Numbered from the stretch's first letter, positions 37,319 through 47,051 are shown. The stretch: DNA of 64,000 nucleotides from Pseudogemmatithrix spongiicola (GCF_030623445.1 NZ_CP130613.1:1426001-1490000), one strand, 5' to 3'. The notes: a model not told the origin generated them from the letters alone. A program made the numbers and translations.

Positions 37319-38958
37319 CCGCACTCGAACCGCTCCGCGACGCGCTCGTGCGCGCCGCCGTCGCCCTCGGCGCGCCAGCAGATACCAAGGTCCACCTCGA
37401 GCGCCCGCGCGATCCCGCGCACGGGGATTGGGCCACGAACCTCGCGATGACGCTGGCGAAGCCGCTCGGCAAGAAGCCGCGCGACATCGCCGACGCGCTG
37501 GTCGCCACGCTCGACCGCAAGGCGGCGGGCGTCTCCGACATCTCGGTTGCGGGTCCGGGTTTCATCAACATCCGTCTGGACACCGCGGATCTCGCAGCGG
37601 GCGTCGCGAAGATCCTCGCGGCCGGCGAGACCTGGGGACGCGGCACGGCGGGGGCAGGGAAGCCCGTCGTCGTCGAGTTCGTCTCGGCGAATCCGACGGG
37701 CCCCCTGCATGTGGGCCACGGCCGCCAAGCCGCGCTCGGCGATGCCATCGCGGCGCTGCTCGCCTCGCAGGGCTGGAAGGTGCAGCGCGAGTTCTACTAC
37801 AACGACGCCGGCGTGCAGATCGCGAACCTCGCGCGCTCCGTGCAGGCGCGCCTGCAGGAGTTCGCCGGCGACTCCGTGGTGATTCCCGAGGGCGGCTATC
37901 ACGGCGAGTACATCCGCGAGATCGCGTCGCGCTACGCGACGGAGTTTCCCGACGACCGTCGCGGGCACGATCTCGAGCAGGTGCGCCAGGTCGCGGTCCG
38001 CGAGTTGCGGAAGGAGCAGGACCTCGACCTCCGCGCCTTCGGCGTGCAGTTCGATGTCTACTACCTCGAGAGCTCGCTGTACACGGACGGGTTGGTCGAG
38101 AAGACGGTCGCGCAGTTGCAGGCCAGCGGCCACACCTTCGAAGAGGGTGGGGCACTTTGGCTGCGCAGCACCGAGTTCGGCGACGACAAGGACCGCGTGA
38201 TGCGGAAGTCGGATGGCACGTACACGTACTTCGTGCCCGACGTCGCGTATCACGTGACGAAGTTCCAGCGCGGCTTCACGCGGGCCATCAACGTGCAGGG
38301 CGCCGACCATCACGGCACCACGGCCCGCGTCCGCGCGGGGCTGCAGGCGCTGGAGATGGGCATCCCGCAGGGGTATCCGGAGTACGTGCTGCACCAGATG
38401 GTCACGGTGATGCGCAGCGGCGAGGAGGTGAAGATCTCCAAGCGTGCCGGCAGCTACGTGACGGTGCGCGACCTCATCGACGAAGTCGGTCGCGACGCGG
38501 TGCGCTACTTCTTCCTCATGCGGAAGGGCGACAGCCAGCTGGTGTTCGACGTGGATCTCGCGCGCTCGCAGAGCGAGGAGAACCCGGTCTACTACATCCA
38601 GATGGCCCACGCGCGCGTCTGCGGCATCTTCCGCGTCGGCGAGATCCAGCAGGACCGCATCACGGGCGAGGGCGTCAACTGGGCCGTGATCGATACGCCC
38701 GAAGAGCGCGAACTCGTGAAGGCGATCCTCGACTGGCCGGCCTTCGTGGCGGGCGCCGCCGAGAACCTCGAGCCGCACCGCATCGCGAATTGGCTGCTCG
38801 AAACGGCGCGGCTCGTGCACACCTGGTACCACAAGCACCACGTCCTCGGAGAGGCGCCGGAGGTCATGCAGGCCCGGCTCGCCCTCGCCAAGGCCGTGCG
38901 CATCACCCTCGCCAACGGGCTCGGCCTGCTCGGCATCGCCGCGCCCGAGCGGATGTAG
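37315..38958 (+). CDS. argS: Arginyl-tRNA synthetase
   Basis: 547 residues from GTG 37315. Class I synthetase with the N-terminal ArgRS Add1 domain, HIGH-type motif in PTGPLHVGHGRQAALGDAI, the ADHHGTTARVRAG stretch, a degenerate KMSKS (VKISKRAG) and the C-terminal DALR domain ending FLLGIAAPERM-like (GLGLLGIAAPERM). It needs tRNA-Arg to activate arginine. The palindromic repeat copy B begins 40 bp downstream. Confidence 0.97.
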   Translation: MTALEPLRDALVRAAVALGAPADTKVHLERPRDPAHGDWATNLAMTLAKPLGKKPRDIADALVATLDRKAAGVSDISVAGPGFINIRLDTADLAAGVAKILAAGETWGRGTAGAGKPVVVEFVSANPTGPLHVGHGRQAALGDAIAALLASQGWKVQREFYYNDAGVQIANLARSVQARLQEFAGDSVVIPEGGYHGEYIREIASRYATEFPDDRRGHDLEQVRQVAVRELRKEQDLDLRAFGVQFDVYYLESSLYTDGLVEKTVAQLQASGHTFEEGGALWLRSTEFGDDKDRVMRKSDGTYTYFVPDVAYHVTKFQRGFTRAINVQGADHHGTTARVRAGLQALEMGIPQGYPEYVLHQMVTVMRSGEEVKISKRAGSYVTVRDLIDEVGRDAVRYFFLMRKGDSQLVFDVDLARSQSEENPVYYIQMAHARVCGIFRVGEIQQDRITGEGVNWAVIDTPEERELVKAILDWPAFVAGAAENLEPHRIANWLLETARLVHTWYHKHHVLGEAPEVMQARLALAKAVRITLANGLGLLGIAAPERM

Positions 38959-38997
38959 TAAGCGGATGTAGTAACTAGTCGTATTCTTGAACGGAAA

Positions 38998-39138
38998 TCA
39001 CCACGAAGGCACGAAGACACGAAGGAATGGCGACCGTCGCGCCGTCCCGCTTCCGTTGTGTGTTTTTCAGAGAAGCTGTTTGTTGCTGTTCCAGCGCACC
39101 GAGACAGTACCCTTCGTGTCTTCGTGCCTTCGTGGTGA
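38998..39138. repeat. Palindromic repeat element, copy B (perfect 28-bp arms)
   Basis: Bases 38998-39025 and 39111-39138 are perfect reverse complements. The arm contains three CACGAAG units (CACGAAGGCACGAAGACACGAAGG with four more bases in front). Copy A has the same arm minus one unit and a different core. The core here is AT-richer than the surroundings (GTGTGTTTTTCAGAG). It occupies the only sizeable gap between argS and the PfkB gene; nothing else is seen in 38959-39175. Confidence 0.88.
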
Positions 39139-39175
39139 AAGCAGTTGCCCGTGCCATCCCACACTCGAGATCTAG

Positions 39176-40093
39176 ATGAGCGTGCTTGTCGTCGGTTCCG
39201 TCGCCCTCGATTCCGTCGAGACTCCATTCGGCAAGGCCGATGAAGTCCTCGGCGGCTCCGCCAACTACTTCGCCGCCTCGGCGTCGCATCAGACGCCCGT
39301 GCAGCTCGTCGGCGTCGTCGGCAGCGACTACCCGATGGAGAAGCTCGAGCCGCTGAAGGCGCGCGGCATCGACTTCGCCGGACTCGAGACTGCGCAGGGC
39401 GAGTCCTTCCGCTGGCGCGGGCGGTATCGCCACGACCTCAACTCCGCCGAGACGCTCGAGACGCGCCTCGGGGTGTTCTCGCACTTCCGCCCGAAGATCC
39501 CCGCGCAGTTCCGCAGCGCCGACTTCGTGTTCCTGGCGAACATCGACCCGCGCCTCCAGCTCGAAGTCCTCGGCCAGGTCGAGCGCCCCAAGCTCGTCGC
39601 CTGCGATACCATGAACTTCTGGATCGAGTCGCGCCGCGCCGACTTGCTCGAGCTCATCGGCAAGGTCGACCTGATCACGCTCAACGACGGCGAGGCGCGC
39701 CAGCTCACCGAGAAGGCCAACCTCGTGCACGCGGCCAAGTGGATCCTCGACCGCGGCCCGAAGACGGTGCTCATCAAGAAGGGTGAGCACGGCGCCTTCA
39801 TGTTCACGCAGTCGAGCGTCTTCTTCGCGCCGGCGTATCCGCTCGAGAGCGTGTTCGACCCCACGGGCGCGGGCGACTCGTTCGCCGGCGGCTTCATGGG
39901 CTGGCTCGCCCGCACGGGCGACCTGAGCGAGGCGAACATGCGCCGGGCCGTCATCGTCGGTTCGGCCATGGGCTCCTTCGTCGTCGAAGGCTTCTCGCTC
40001 AAGCGGCTGCTCGAGATCTCGCGCGAGGACATCGAGAAGCGCGTCGCCGATTTCCACCAGCTGGTGACCTTCGACCAGGCCCTGAACGCGTGA
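39176..40093 (+). CDS. PfkB-family carbohydrate/nucleoside kinase
   Basis: 305 residues. Ribokinase fold with N-terminal GGSANYFA and the C-terminal PfkB signature DPTGAGDSFAGGFMG, where the Asp is the catalytic base. The other signature region is KTVLIKKGEHGAFMF. The substrate is open: adenosine, ribose and other sugars are possible. Position in front of purM (GTG overlap) suggests purine or ribose metabolism, but this is weak evidence. Confidence 0.88.
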   Translation: MSVLVVGSVALDSVETPFGKADEVLGGSANYFAASASHQTPVQLVGVVGSDYPMEKLEPLKARGIDFAGLETAQGESFRWRGRYRHDLNSAETLETRLGVFSHFRPKIPAQFRSADFVFLANIDPRLQLEVLGQVERPKLVACDTMNFWIESRRADLLELIGKVDLITLNDGEARQLTEKANLVHAAKWILDRGPKTVLIKKGEHGAFMFTQSSVFFAPAYPLESVFDPTGAGDSFAGGFMGWLARTGDLSEANMRRAVIVGSAMGSFVVEGFSLKRLLEISREDIEKRVADFHQLVTFDQALNA

Positions 40094-41124
40094 GCGCCGA
40101 CGAGAAGCTGACCTACGCGAGCGCCGGCGTCGACATCGACGCCGCGGACGACTCCAAACACCGCATCAAGAAGCTCGTCGAGAGCACCTTCACGGCGGGC
40201 GCACGCGGCGCGTTTGGCGGCTTCGGCGGCATGTTCCGCGTGCCCGAGGGCGCCAAGAAGCCGCTGCTCGTCGCCAGCGCCGACGGCGTGGGCACGAAGA
40301 TCAAGACCGCCATCGAGGCCGATCGCCACGACACCATCGGGCACTGCCTCGTCAACCACTGCGTCAACGACATCCTGGTGCAGGGGGCGAAGCCGCTGTT
40401 CTTCCTCGACTATGTCGCCTTCGGCAAGCTGATTCCCAGCGTCGTCGAGGGCGTCGTGGCCGGCGTGAGCGCGGGATGCCGGGAGAACGGCGCGTCGCTC
40501 ATCGGCGGTGAGACGGCCGAGATGCCGGGCGTGTACACGCCGCCCGACTATGACCTCGCGGGCTTCATCGTGGGCTGGGTGGAAGAGGACCAGGTGATCA
40601 CCAGCGCCGGCGTGAAGGACGGCGATGTGCTGGTGGGGCTCGGCAGCACAGGCCTGCACACGAATGGCTACTCGTTGGCGCGCCGCATCGTCGCCGAGCG
40701 ACTCAAGCTCGGGCCGCACGACGTGTTCCCGGAGCACGGCGGCAAGTCGGTCGCCGACGTGATGCTCGCCGTGCACCGCTCGTACCTGCCGATCCTCGGC
40801 GGCGCGCTCGGACGCATCCACGCGATGGCACACATCACCGGTGGGGGAATCCCCGGCAATCTCGATCGGGCGCTGCCGTCACATTGTGATGCAGTCGTCG
40901 ACACGACGAGCTGGGAGATTCCAGCCTTGTTCCGGGTACTCGAAGAGGCGGGCCAGGTGGATCGTGCCGAGATGTACCGCGCCTTCAACATGGGCGTCGG
41001 CATGATTGTGATTACCGACACAGCTGGCGCGTCCTATATACGCGACCTTGCGTCGCAGGCCGGGGTCGCCAACTGGACCATCGGCCACATCCGTCCCGGC
41101 ACGGGGCGGGTTCACCTCGTTTAA
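40090..41124 (+). CDS. purM: Phosphoribosylformylglycinamidine cyclo-ligase (AIR synthetase)
   Basis: 344 residues from the GTG overlapping the PfkB stop. ATP-dependent ring closure of FGAM to AIR in purine synthesis. Motifs: YASAGVDIDAAD, LVASADGVGTKIKTA, HCLVNHCVNDILVQGAKPLFFLDY-like region (two blocks), GGETAEMPGVY, HITGGGIPGNLDRALP, FNMGVGMIVI. No other pur genes are near. Confidence 0.96.
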   Translation: MSADEKLTYASAGVDIDAADDSKHRIKKLVESTFTAGARGAFGGFGGMFRVPEGAKKPLLVASADGVGTKIKTAIEADRHDTIGHCLVNHCVNDILVQGAKPLFFLDYVAFGKLIPSVVEGVVAGVSAGCRENGASLIGGETAEMPGVYTPPDYDLAGFIVGWVEEDQVITSAGVKDGDVLVGLGSTGLHTNGYSLARRIVAERLKLGPHDVFPEHGGKSVADVMLAVHRSYLPILGGALGRIHAMAHITGGGIPGNLDRALPSHCDAVVDTTSWEIPALFRVLEEAGQVDRAEMYRAFNMGVGMIVITDTAGASYIRDLASQAGVANWTIGHIRPGTGRVHLV

Positions 41125-41143
41125 CGCCTGGAGCGTTCTCGGT

Positions 41144-42103
41144 ATGCGTCGTCTCATGGTCGTTTCGGCTGTCGCGCTGACCGTCGCCTTCACCCCGTCG
41201 CGGGCCTCCGCCCAGACCTGCTCGAATCCCTCGCAGATCGGGGATGCCTGCGCGGTCGCCAGCGACTTCTTCCGCTACATGGCGCCGCAGTTCGGCACGG
41301 CCATCGCCGGCGGTAGCCACACCCTTGGCATCGGCACCAACCTCGGGGGCTTCCCGCACTTCGCCGTCGCGCTGCGCGCGAACGCGGTCCTCGGCAACTT
41401 CCCGACGATCGACAACGTGCAGCTCGGTGCGGCCAACCCGCGCAACTTCGCGGTCGAAGACGGCGGCGCCGCGATGGTCACGGCGGACTTCGCGCTGGGC
41501 CTCACCAAGGGCTTCAACGTCGGCGTCACCCGCATCGGCGGCATCGACCTGATCGGTGGCGTCACCTACGTCCCGACGCTCGAAGAGGACAACTTCACGC
41601 TCACGCCGCAGTCGAACGTCTCGGTCGGCCTCGGTGCCCGCGTCGGCCTCTTGCAGCAGTCGGCGCTGATTCCGGGCGTCGCGTTCTCGTACATGAAGCG
41701 TGACCTGCCGACGGTGGATCTCACCTCCAGTGCGGACGACGGCAGCACCTTCGATCTCAACGACTTCTCGATCAAGACGTCGTCATGGCGCCTCTCGGCC
41801 CAGAAGAACCTGCTCCTGTTCCAGCTCGGCGCCGGCATCGGTGGCGACACCTATGACTTCTCGACGGCGGCGACGGTGAACGTCGTGGACGGTCCGCTCT
41901 CCGCGACCGGCAGCTTCTCGGACAAGGCCTCGATGAGCCGCACGACGATGTACGGCTCGCTCGGCCTCAACCTGTTCCTCGTCAAGGTCGTGATCGAAGG
42001 CGGCCAGGTGTCGGGCGGCAGCATCGCCACGCAGAACACCTTCGACACGCCCGCGGACGAGAAGCGCCTCTACGCCAACGTCGGCCTCCGCATCAGCTTC
42101 TGA
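41144..42103 (+). CDS. Secreted beta-barrel protein of unknown function
   Basis: 319 residues from ATG 41144 with GGAG upstream. Signal peptide MRRLMVVSAVALTVAFTPSRASA. Two cysteines near the mature N-terminus (TCSNPSQIGDACAVA) could form a disulfide. The rest alternates in strands and ends with the barrel-type terminal phenylalanine (LRISF), a signal for insertion by the BAM complex. GGFPHFAVALRANAV and FNVGVTRIGGIDLIGG resemble porin-like strands. No firm family match. Confidence 0.7.
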   Translation: MRRLMVVSAVALTVAFTPSRASAQTCSNPSQIGDACAVASDFFRYMAPQFGTAIAGGSHTLGIGTNLGGFPHFAVALRANAVLGNFPTIDNVQLGAANPRNFAVEDGGAAMVTADFALGLTKGFNVGVTRIGGIDLIGGVTYVPTLEEDNFTLTPQSNVSVGLGARVGLLQQSALIPGVAFSYMKRDLPTVDLTSSADDGSTFDLNDFSIKTSSWRLSAQKNLLLFQLGAGIGGDTYDFSTAATVNVVDGPLSATGSFSDKASMSRTTMYGSLGLNLFLVKVVIEGGQVSGGSIATQNTFDTPADEKRLYANVGLRISF

Positions 42104-42117
42104 GCTCGACGGCTTCC

Positions 42118-43215
42118 ATGACTCCAGCGGACGCCGCGCAGGACGCGGCCTTCATGCGCCGCGCGCTCGACCTGGCGCGGCGCGGCTGGGGCCAGACGGC
42201 GCCGAACCCCATGGTCGGCGCCGTTGTCGTTCGCGACGGCGAAGTCATCGCGGAAGGCTTTCACGCGCGCTTTGGGGGGCCGCACGCCGAGGCCGCCGCG
42301 CTTGCGGCGCTGCCGAAGAAGGGTGCGCGCGACGCCGTCGTGTACGTCACGCTCGAACCGTGCGCGCATCACGGCAAGACGCCGCCCTGTGCCGACGCCC
42401 TGATCAAGGCGAAGGTGCGCCGCGTCGTCATCGCCTGCACGGATCCGAATCCGGTGGCGGCGGGCGGCATCGTGAAGCTGCGAAGCGCCGGTATCGAGGT
42501 CGATGTGGGCATCGAGCAACAGGCCGCCGAGGAGCTCAACGCGCCGTTTCTCCGCGCGGCGAGGCGCCGCGACCGTCCCTTCATCACGCTCAAGCTCGCG
42601 CTCTCGGCAGAGGGAGCGATCGCGCGGGCGGACGGCCGCCAGCAGTGGCTCACGGGCCCCCAGGCCAAGCGGGAGGTGCACCGCCTGCGCGCCGGGGCGG
42701 ATGCCATCCTGGTCGGCATTGGCACGGTGTTGGCCGACGATCCCGCGCTCACCGTGCGCGAGTGGCCGGAACCGCGCGTCGCGCCGTGGCGCTTGGTCCT
42801 CGACCGGCGCGCTCGCTTGCCTCTGACGAGCCAGCTCGTGAAGACGGCGCGGGAGGTGGCGGTGGGCGTACTGGCTGAGCGCCCGGACCCGTCGACGATG
42901 GCGGCACTCACGGCGGCGGGGGTGGAGGTGAGCGTCGCGCCCGATCTCGGGGGACACCTGCGGGCCCTCCGCAGCCGGGGCGTCCAGCACATCCTCGCCG
43001 AGCCCGGCGACCGTGTGGCCACGGCCCTGCTGGAGGGCGGATTCGTGGACCGCCTGATTATCTTTCGGACGTCGGTCCCGCTGGGGCCTGACACCCTCGC
43101 CGCGGTCGGGAAGGTCCTGCCGCCGGTCGAGGGGGGCGCGGGGTGGTCGGTGCTCGCCGAACAGGATCTCGGCGCGGACCGCATGACCATCTACCGGAAC
43201 GACGCGCCTCGCTGA
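42118..43215 (+). CDS. ribD: Riboflavin biosynthesis deaminase/reductase
   Basis: 365 residues. The N-terminal zinc deaminase has HAEAAAL and PCAHHGKTPPCADALI. The C-terminal NADPH-dependent pyrimidine reductase has LKLALSAEGAIA and the DAILVGIGTVLADDP motif. It performs the second and third steps after GTP opening. First gene of the riboflavin set. No FMN riboswitch fits in the 14-nt gap upstream. Confidence 0.96.
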   Translation: MTPADAAQDAAFMRRALDLARRGWGQTAPNPMVGAVVVRDGEVIAEGFHARFGGPHAEAAALAALPKKGARDAVVYVTLEPCAHHGKTPPCADALIKAKVRRVVIACTDPNPVAAGGIVKLRSAGIEVDVGIEQQAAEELNAPFLRAARRRDRPFITLKLALSAEGAIARADGRQQWLTGPQAKREVHRLRAGADAILVGIGTVLADDPALTVREWPEPRVAPWRLVLDRRARLPLTSQLVKTAREVAVGVLAERPDPSTMAALTAAGVEVSVAPDLGGHLRALRSRGVQHILAEPGDRVATALLEGGFVDRLIIFRTSVPLGPDTLAAVGKVLPPVEGGAGWSVLAEQDLGADRMTIYRNDAPR

Positions 43216-43234
43216 TTCCACCCTCGCGGCGCCG

Positions 43235-43831
43235 ATGTTCACTGGTCTCATCACAGCGGTTGGCGAAGTCACGGCGGTCTCCCAGACGGAGGCCGGCCGC
43301 GAACTCGTGATTGCCGCGCGGTACGAGGGGCTCACGCTGGGCGAGAGCATCGCGTGCAGCGGGGTGTGCCTCACGGTGCGCGACTTCGCAGCCGGGCAGT
43401 TCACGGTGGGCGCCGTGGTGACCACGCTCGACCGCACGCACATCGGTGCGTGGCGTGTGGGGACCAAGCTGAACCTCGAGCGTGCGATGGCCCTCGGCGA
43501 TCGCCTCGGCGGCCACATCGTCCAGGGGCATGTGGACGGCGTCGGCGTGGTGGAGCGCGCCGAGCGGCGGGACGATGCGTGGATCGTCGATGTGCGCGTG
43601 CCCGACGACATCGACGAACTGCTCGTGCCGCGCGGCTCGATCGCCGTGGATGGCGTGAGCCTCACCGTCGTCGAACTGCCGGCGCCGAATCTCATGCGGC
43701 TCAGCATCATCGAACACACGATGCGCCACACCACCCTCGGGAGCCTGCGCGCGGGCCACCGGGTTCATCTGGAAGGCGACATCCTTGCCAAGCACCTCAA
43801 GCGCCTCGCGGCGCCCTTACTCAAGAGTTGA
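43235..43831 (+). CDS. ribE: Riboflavin synthase, alpha subunit
   Basis: 198 residues made of two similar lumazine-binding barrels (MFTGLITAVGEV with GESIACSGVCLTV, and HIVQGHVDGVGVV with GSIAVDGVSLTVV). It dismutates two 6,7-dimethyl-8-ribityllumazine molecules to riboflavin. Placed between ribD and ribBA with 19-bp and 4-bp gaps. Confidence 0.96.
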   Translation: MFTGLITAVGEVTAVSQTEAGRELVIAARYEGLTLGESIACSGVCLTVRDFAAGQFTVGAVVTTLDRTHIGAWRVGTKLNLERAMALGDRLGGHIVQGHVDGVGVVERAERRDDAWIVDVRVPDDIDELLVPRGSIAVDGVSLTVVELPAPNLMRLSIIEHTMRHTTLGSLRAGHRVHLEGDILAKHLKRLAAPLLKS

Positions 43832-43835
43832 GCAT

Positions 43836-45035
43836 ATGTTCGGGACGATCGAACAGGCCATCGCCGATCTGCAGGACGGCAAGTTCGTCGTCGTCGCAGA
43901 CGACGAGGATCGCGAGAACGAAGGCGACCTCATCGGCGCGGCGGAGCACATCACGCCGGCGATGGTCAATTTCCTCATGCAGGCCAAGGGCATGATCTGC
44001 GTCGCGCTGAGTCCCGCGCGCGTCGAGGCCCTGAACCTCGAGATGATGGGCTCGGAGAACACCGACGCGCTGCGCACGGCGTACACGGTGACCGTGGATG
44101 CGGCGGCGCGCCACGGCGTCACGACGGGCATCAGTGCCAGCGACCAAGCCACGACCATCCGCCTGCTGGCCGATCCGGCGAGCGCGCCGAGCGACCTGCG
44201 CCGGCCCGGCCACGTGCATCCGCTCCGGGCGCGCGAAGGCGGCGTGCTCCAGCGCGTCGGCCACACCGAGGCCGCCGTGGACCTCATGCGCCTGGCCGGC
44301 CTGCAGCCCGCCGGCGTCATCTGCGAGATCCTCAAGGCGGATGGCTCCACCGCGAAGCGTCCGGACCTCGAGGCCTTCGCCAAGGAACACGGGCTGACGT
44401 TCATCACCGTCGCGCAGCTCGTCGCGTACCGGCTGCAGCATGAGCGCCTCGTGCATCGCGAAGCCGAGGCCCGCCTGCCGACCGAGTTCGGCGAGTTCCG
44501 GCTGGTCGGCTACCGCAACGACGTCGACGCGCGTGAGCATGTGGCGCTGGTCTACGGCGACGTCGACGCCGGCGAGAACGTCCTCGTGCGCATGCACTCG
44601 AAGTGCCTCACCGGCGACACCTTCCACTCGCTGCGCTGCGATTGCCATTGGCAGCTGCACGAGGCCATGCGCCTCGTCGTCGAAGCGGGCAAGGGCGTCA
44701 TCGTGTACCTCGACCAGGAAGGCCGCGGCATCGGGCTGCTCAACAAGCTCAAGGCCTATCAGCTGCAGGACGAAGGCGCGGACACCGTCGAGGCGAACGA
44801 GCGGCTGGGCTTCGCGCCGGACCTGCGCAACTACGGCATCGGCGCGCAGATCCTGCTCGACCTCGGGCTCAAGTCGATCCGTCCGATCACGAACAATCCC
44901 AAGAAGCTCGTCGGGCTCGAAGGCTATGGCCTCGCCCTCGGCGAACGCGTGCCGATCATCTCGCCGACGAACGGCGAGAACGCCGAATATCTCGAGACCA
45001 AGCGCACGAAGCTCGGTCACCTGCGGGCGGTCTGA
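43836..45035 (+). CDS. ribBA: Bifunctional DHBP synthase / GTP cyclohydrolase II
   Basis: 399 residues from ATG 43836; an earlier in-frame ATG lies inside ribE. The N-terminal RibB half (to about residue 200) has DDEDRENEGDL and RPGHVHPLRAREGGVLQR, and makes the four-carbon unit from ribulose 5-phosphate. The C-terminal RibA half has zinc cysteines in SKCLTGDTFHSLRCDCHWQL and the catalytic region YLDQEGRGIGLLNK. Both active sites look complete. Confidence 0.96.
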   Translation: MFGTIEQAIADLQDGKFVVVADDEDRENEGDLIGAAEHITPAMVNFLMQAKGMICVALSPARVEALNLEMMGSENTDALRTAYTVTVDAAARHGVTTGISASDQATTIRLLADPASAPSDLRRPGHVHPLRAREGGVLQRVGHTEAAVDLMRLAGLQPAGVICEILKADGSTAKRPDLEAFAKEHGLTFITVAQLVAYRLQHERLVHREAEARLPTEFGEFRLVGYRNDVDAREHVALVYGDVDAGENVLVRMHSKCLTGDTFHSLRCDCHWQLHEAMRLVVEAGKGVIVYLDQEGRGIGLLNKLKAYQLQDEGADTVEANERLGFAPDLRNYGIGAQILLDLGLKSIRPITNNPKKLVGLEGYGLALGERVPIISPTNGENAEYLETKRTKLGHLRAV

Positions 45036-45520
45036 TGGCCGAGTTCATCGGAGTGCCGAGCGCCGAGGGCCGGCGCGTCGTCATCGTCGCCAGCCGCTTC
45101 AACGAGCACATCACGCAGAAGCTCGCCGACGGCGCGCTGGATTGCTGCCTCAAGCACGGGGGCCGGCTCGAGGACGTCGACCAGATCTGGGTGCCCGGCG
45201 CCTGGGAACTGCCGCCGGCGGTCATGAAGGCGCTGCAGACGGAGCGCTATGATTGCGTCGTCGCCGTCGGCGCCGTCGTGCGCGGCGAAACGCCGCACTT
45301 CGACTTCGTCGCCGGGGAAGCGAACCGCGGGCTCGCGCTGCTGCAGGGCGAGTTCGGCGTGCCCATCGGCCTCGGTCTGCTCACCACCGACACCATGCAG
45401 CAGGCGGAGGACCGGGCCGGCGGTGTGCATGGCAACAAGGGCTGGGACGCGGCGCTGGCGGCGCTCGAGATGGCCGATCTGTTCGGTCGCCTCGACCTCA
45501 TGAACGACGCGGAGGGCTGA
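45035..45520 (+). CDS. ribH: 6,7-dimethyl-8-ribityllumazine synthase
   Basis: 161 residues from ATG 45035 (overlap with the ribBA stop). Motifs: VVIVASRFNEHITQKL, WVPGAWELPPAVM, AVGAVVRGETPHFDFVA with the catalytic His, GLLTTDTMQQAEDRAG. Forms the icosahedral or pentameric lumazine synthase. The stop overlaps the nusB start. Confidence 0.96.
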   Translation: MAEFIGVPSAEGRRVVIVASRFNEHITQKLADGALDCCLKHGGRLEDVDQIWVPGAWELPPAVMKALQTERYDCVVAVGAVVRGETPHFDFVAGEANRGLALLQGEFGVPIGLGLLTTDTMQQAEDRAGGVHGNKGWDAALAALEMADLFGRLDLMNDAEG

Positions 45521-45939
45521 TGGCGCGCATCGAGACGCGCGGCCGCGCCCGCGCCCTGCAGGCGCTCTACGCCTGGGACGTCCGCAAGGACGACGTGCCG
45601 TTGCCGAGGGTTGCGCAACTGGTGTGGGACGACCTCGGCACGGCGCCGGAGGAGCGCGCCTTTGCGCATGCGCTCATTCAGCTCATCGACGCCGATCGCG
45701 CGAACATGGACGCCGAGCTCTCCGAGGTCACGACCAACTGGCGGCTCGAGCGCTTGGGCCACATCGAACGCTGCGTGCTGCGCCTTGGCGCCGCCGAGTT
45801 GACGCAGGGCGGGACGCCGCCGCGCGTCGTGATCCAAGAATGCGTGCGGCTCGCCGAGCGCTTCGGGTCGGGCCAGAGCGCGCGCTTCGTGAACGGCGTG
45901 CTCGATGCCTTGGCCCGCAGGATGGGCCGGCTGTCTTGA
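45520..45939 (+). CDS. nusB: Transcription antitermination factor NusB
   Basis: 139 residues from ATG 45520. All-helical NusB fold with RGRARALQALYAWD, NWRLERLGHIERCVLRLGAAEL and ECVRLAERFGSGQSARFVNGVLD. It binds boxA RNA with NusE and keeps polymerase processive on rRNA operons. ribH-nusB is a widespread bacterial gene pair. Confidence 0.96.
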   Translation: MARIETRGRARALQALYAWDVRKDDVPLPRVAQLVWDDLGTAPEERAFAHALIQLIDADRANMDAELSEVTTNWRLERLGHIERCVLRLGAAELTQGGTPPRVVIQECVRLAERFGSGQSARFVNGVLDALARRMGRLS

Positions 45940-47051
45940 AGATCTGCGCGGTCAACTGGCAGGACCTCGAGAATCCGCTGGGTGGGGGCGCCGAAACGCA
46001 CCTGCATGAGATCCTCGAGCGTCTGGCGTCCTACGGCCATGAGGTCGTGTTGCTCTGCGGCGGCTGGCCCGGCTGTCCGCCGCGCGCCACGCGCCACGGC
46101 GTCGAGATCCATCGCGTGGGCACGCGGCAGACCTTCGCGCTGCTCGCCCGCGGGTACTGGGAGCGTGAACTCGCCGATCGCGGCTTCGATGTGCTGTACG
46201 AGGACATCAACAAGATGCCGCTGTTCACCACGCGGTGGAGCGGGCCGCAGCGCGTGGTCGTCGTGGTGCCGCACCTCTTCGGCGGCGCGGCATTCCAGGA
46301 GCTGAATCCCGTCCTCGCCGCGGCCGTGTGGCTGTCCGAGCGCCCGATTCCCTGGTTGTACCGTGGCGTGCCGTTCCAGGCGATCAGCGAGAGCACCGCG
46401 GACGACCTCGTGGCGCGTGGCATCCGTCGCGAGCTCGTGAAGGTCATCCCGCCGGGCGTCAGCTTCGACCACTACACGCCGGACGCGGCGGGTCGCGCCG
46501 CGACGCCGACGATCGCCTATCTCGGGCGGCTCAAGAAGTACAAAGGCGTGGATCTCGTCATCCGGGCGCTGGCCCAGATGCGGCACTCCGAGACCGTGCT
46601 CGAGATCGCCGGGGCGGGGGACTACCGGCCCGCCTTGGAGCGGCTGGTCGACTCGCTTGCCCTGCGCGAGCGCGTGCGTTTTCTTGGCTTTGTGACCGAA
46701 GCGGAAAAGCTGGCGCTCCTGCGTCGCGCCTGGGTCGTGTCGTTGGCCTCGCCCAAGGAGGGCTGGGGCCTCACGAACGTGGAAGCGGAGGCGTGTGGGA
46801 CGCCGGTCGTCGCGTCCAATTCGCCCGGCATCCGCGAGTCCGTGCGTGACGGCGACACGGGCTACTTGGTCCCGCACGGCGACATCGCCGCCATGGCCGC
46901 GGCGTACGATCGGCTCGCCGGCGATCCGGCACTGGTGGCATCGATGGGCGCGAAGGCACGGGCCTTCGCGGAATCCTTCACCTGGGAGCGCTGCGCCCGC
47001 GAGACGGACGCCCACTTGCGCTCGGTGATCACACCCGGAGGACGGACCTAG
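45936..47051 (+). CDS. Glycosyltransferase family 4
   Basis: 371 residues from the TTG that overlaps the nusB stop. GT-B fold: N-terminal domain with NPLGGGAETHLHEI, a nucleotide-sugar-binding C-terminal domain with YLGRLKKYKGVDLVI and the retaining E-x7-E motif (SPKEGWGLTNVEAEACGTPVV). It probably adds a sugar to a lipid or polysaccharide precursor at the inner membrane. Acceptor and donor are unknown. Odd place, between nusB and hpf. Confidence 0.9.
   Translation: MKICAVNWQDLENPLGGGAETHLHEILERLASYGHEVVLLCGGWPGCPPRATRHGVEIHRVGTRQTFALLARGYWERELADRGFDVLYEDINKMPLFTTRWSGPQRVVVVVPHLFGGAAFQELNPVLAAAVWLSERPIPWLYRGVPFQAISESTADDLVARGIRRELVKVIPPGVSFDHYTPDAAGRAATPTIAYLGRLKKYKGVDLVIRALAQMRHSETVLEIAGAGDYRPALERLVDSLALRERVRFLGFVTEAEKLALLRRAWVVSLASPKEGWGLTNVEAEACGTPVVASNSPGIRESVRDGDTGYLVPHGDIAAMAAAYDRLAGDPALVASMGAKARAFAESFTWERCARETDAHLRSVITPGGRT

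Noticed and set aside
38959-39175. CRISPR-like repeats or a tRNA in the gap after argS
   Set aside because: The CACGAAG units are adjacent, not spaced by unique spacers, and belong to the arms of one palindrome. No cloverleaf can be drawn.
42104-42117. Possible FMN riboswitch before ribD
   Set aside because: Only 14 bases separate the genes, and the conserved FMN-element segments are not seen in the end of the upstream barrel gene.
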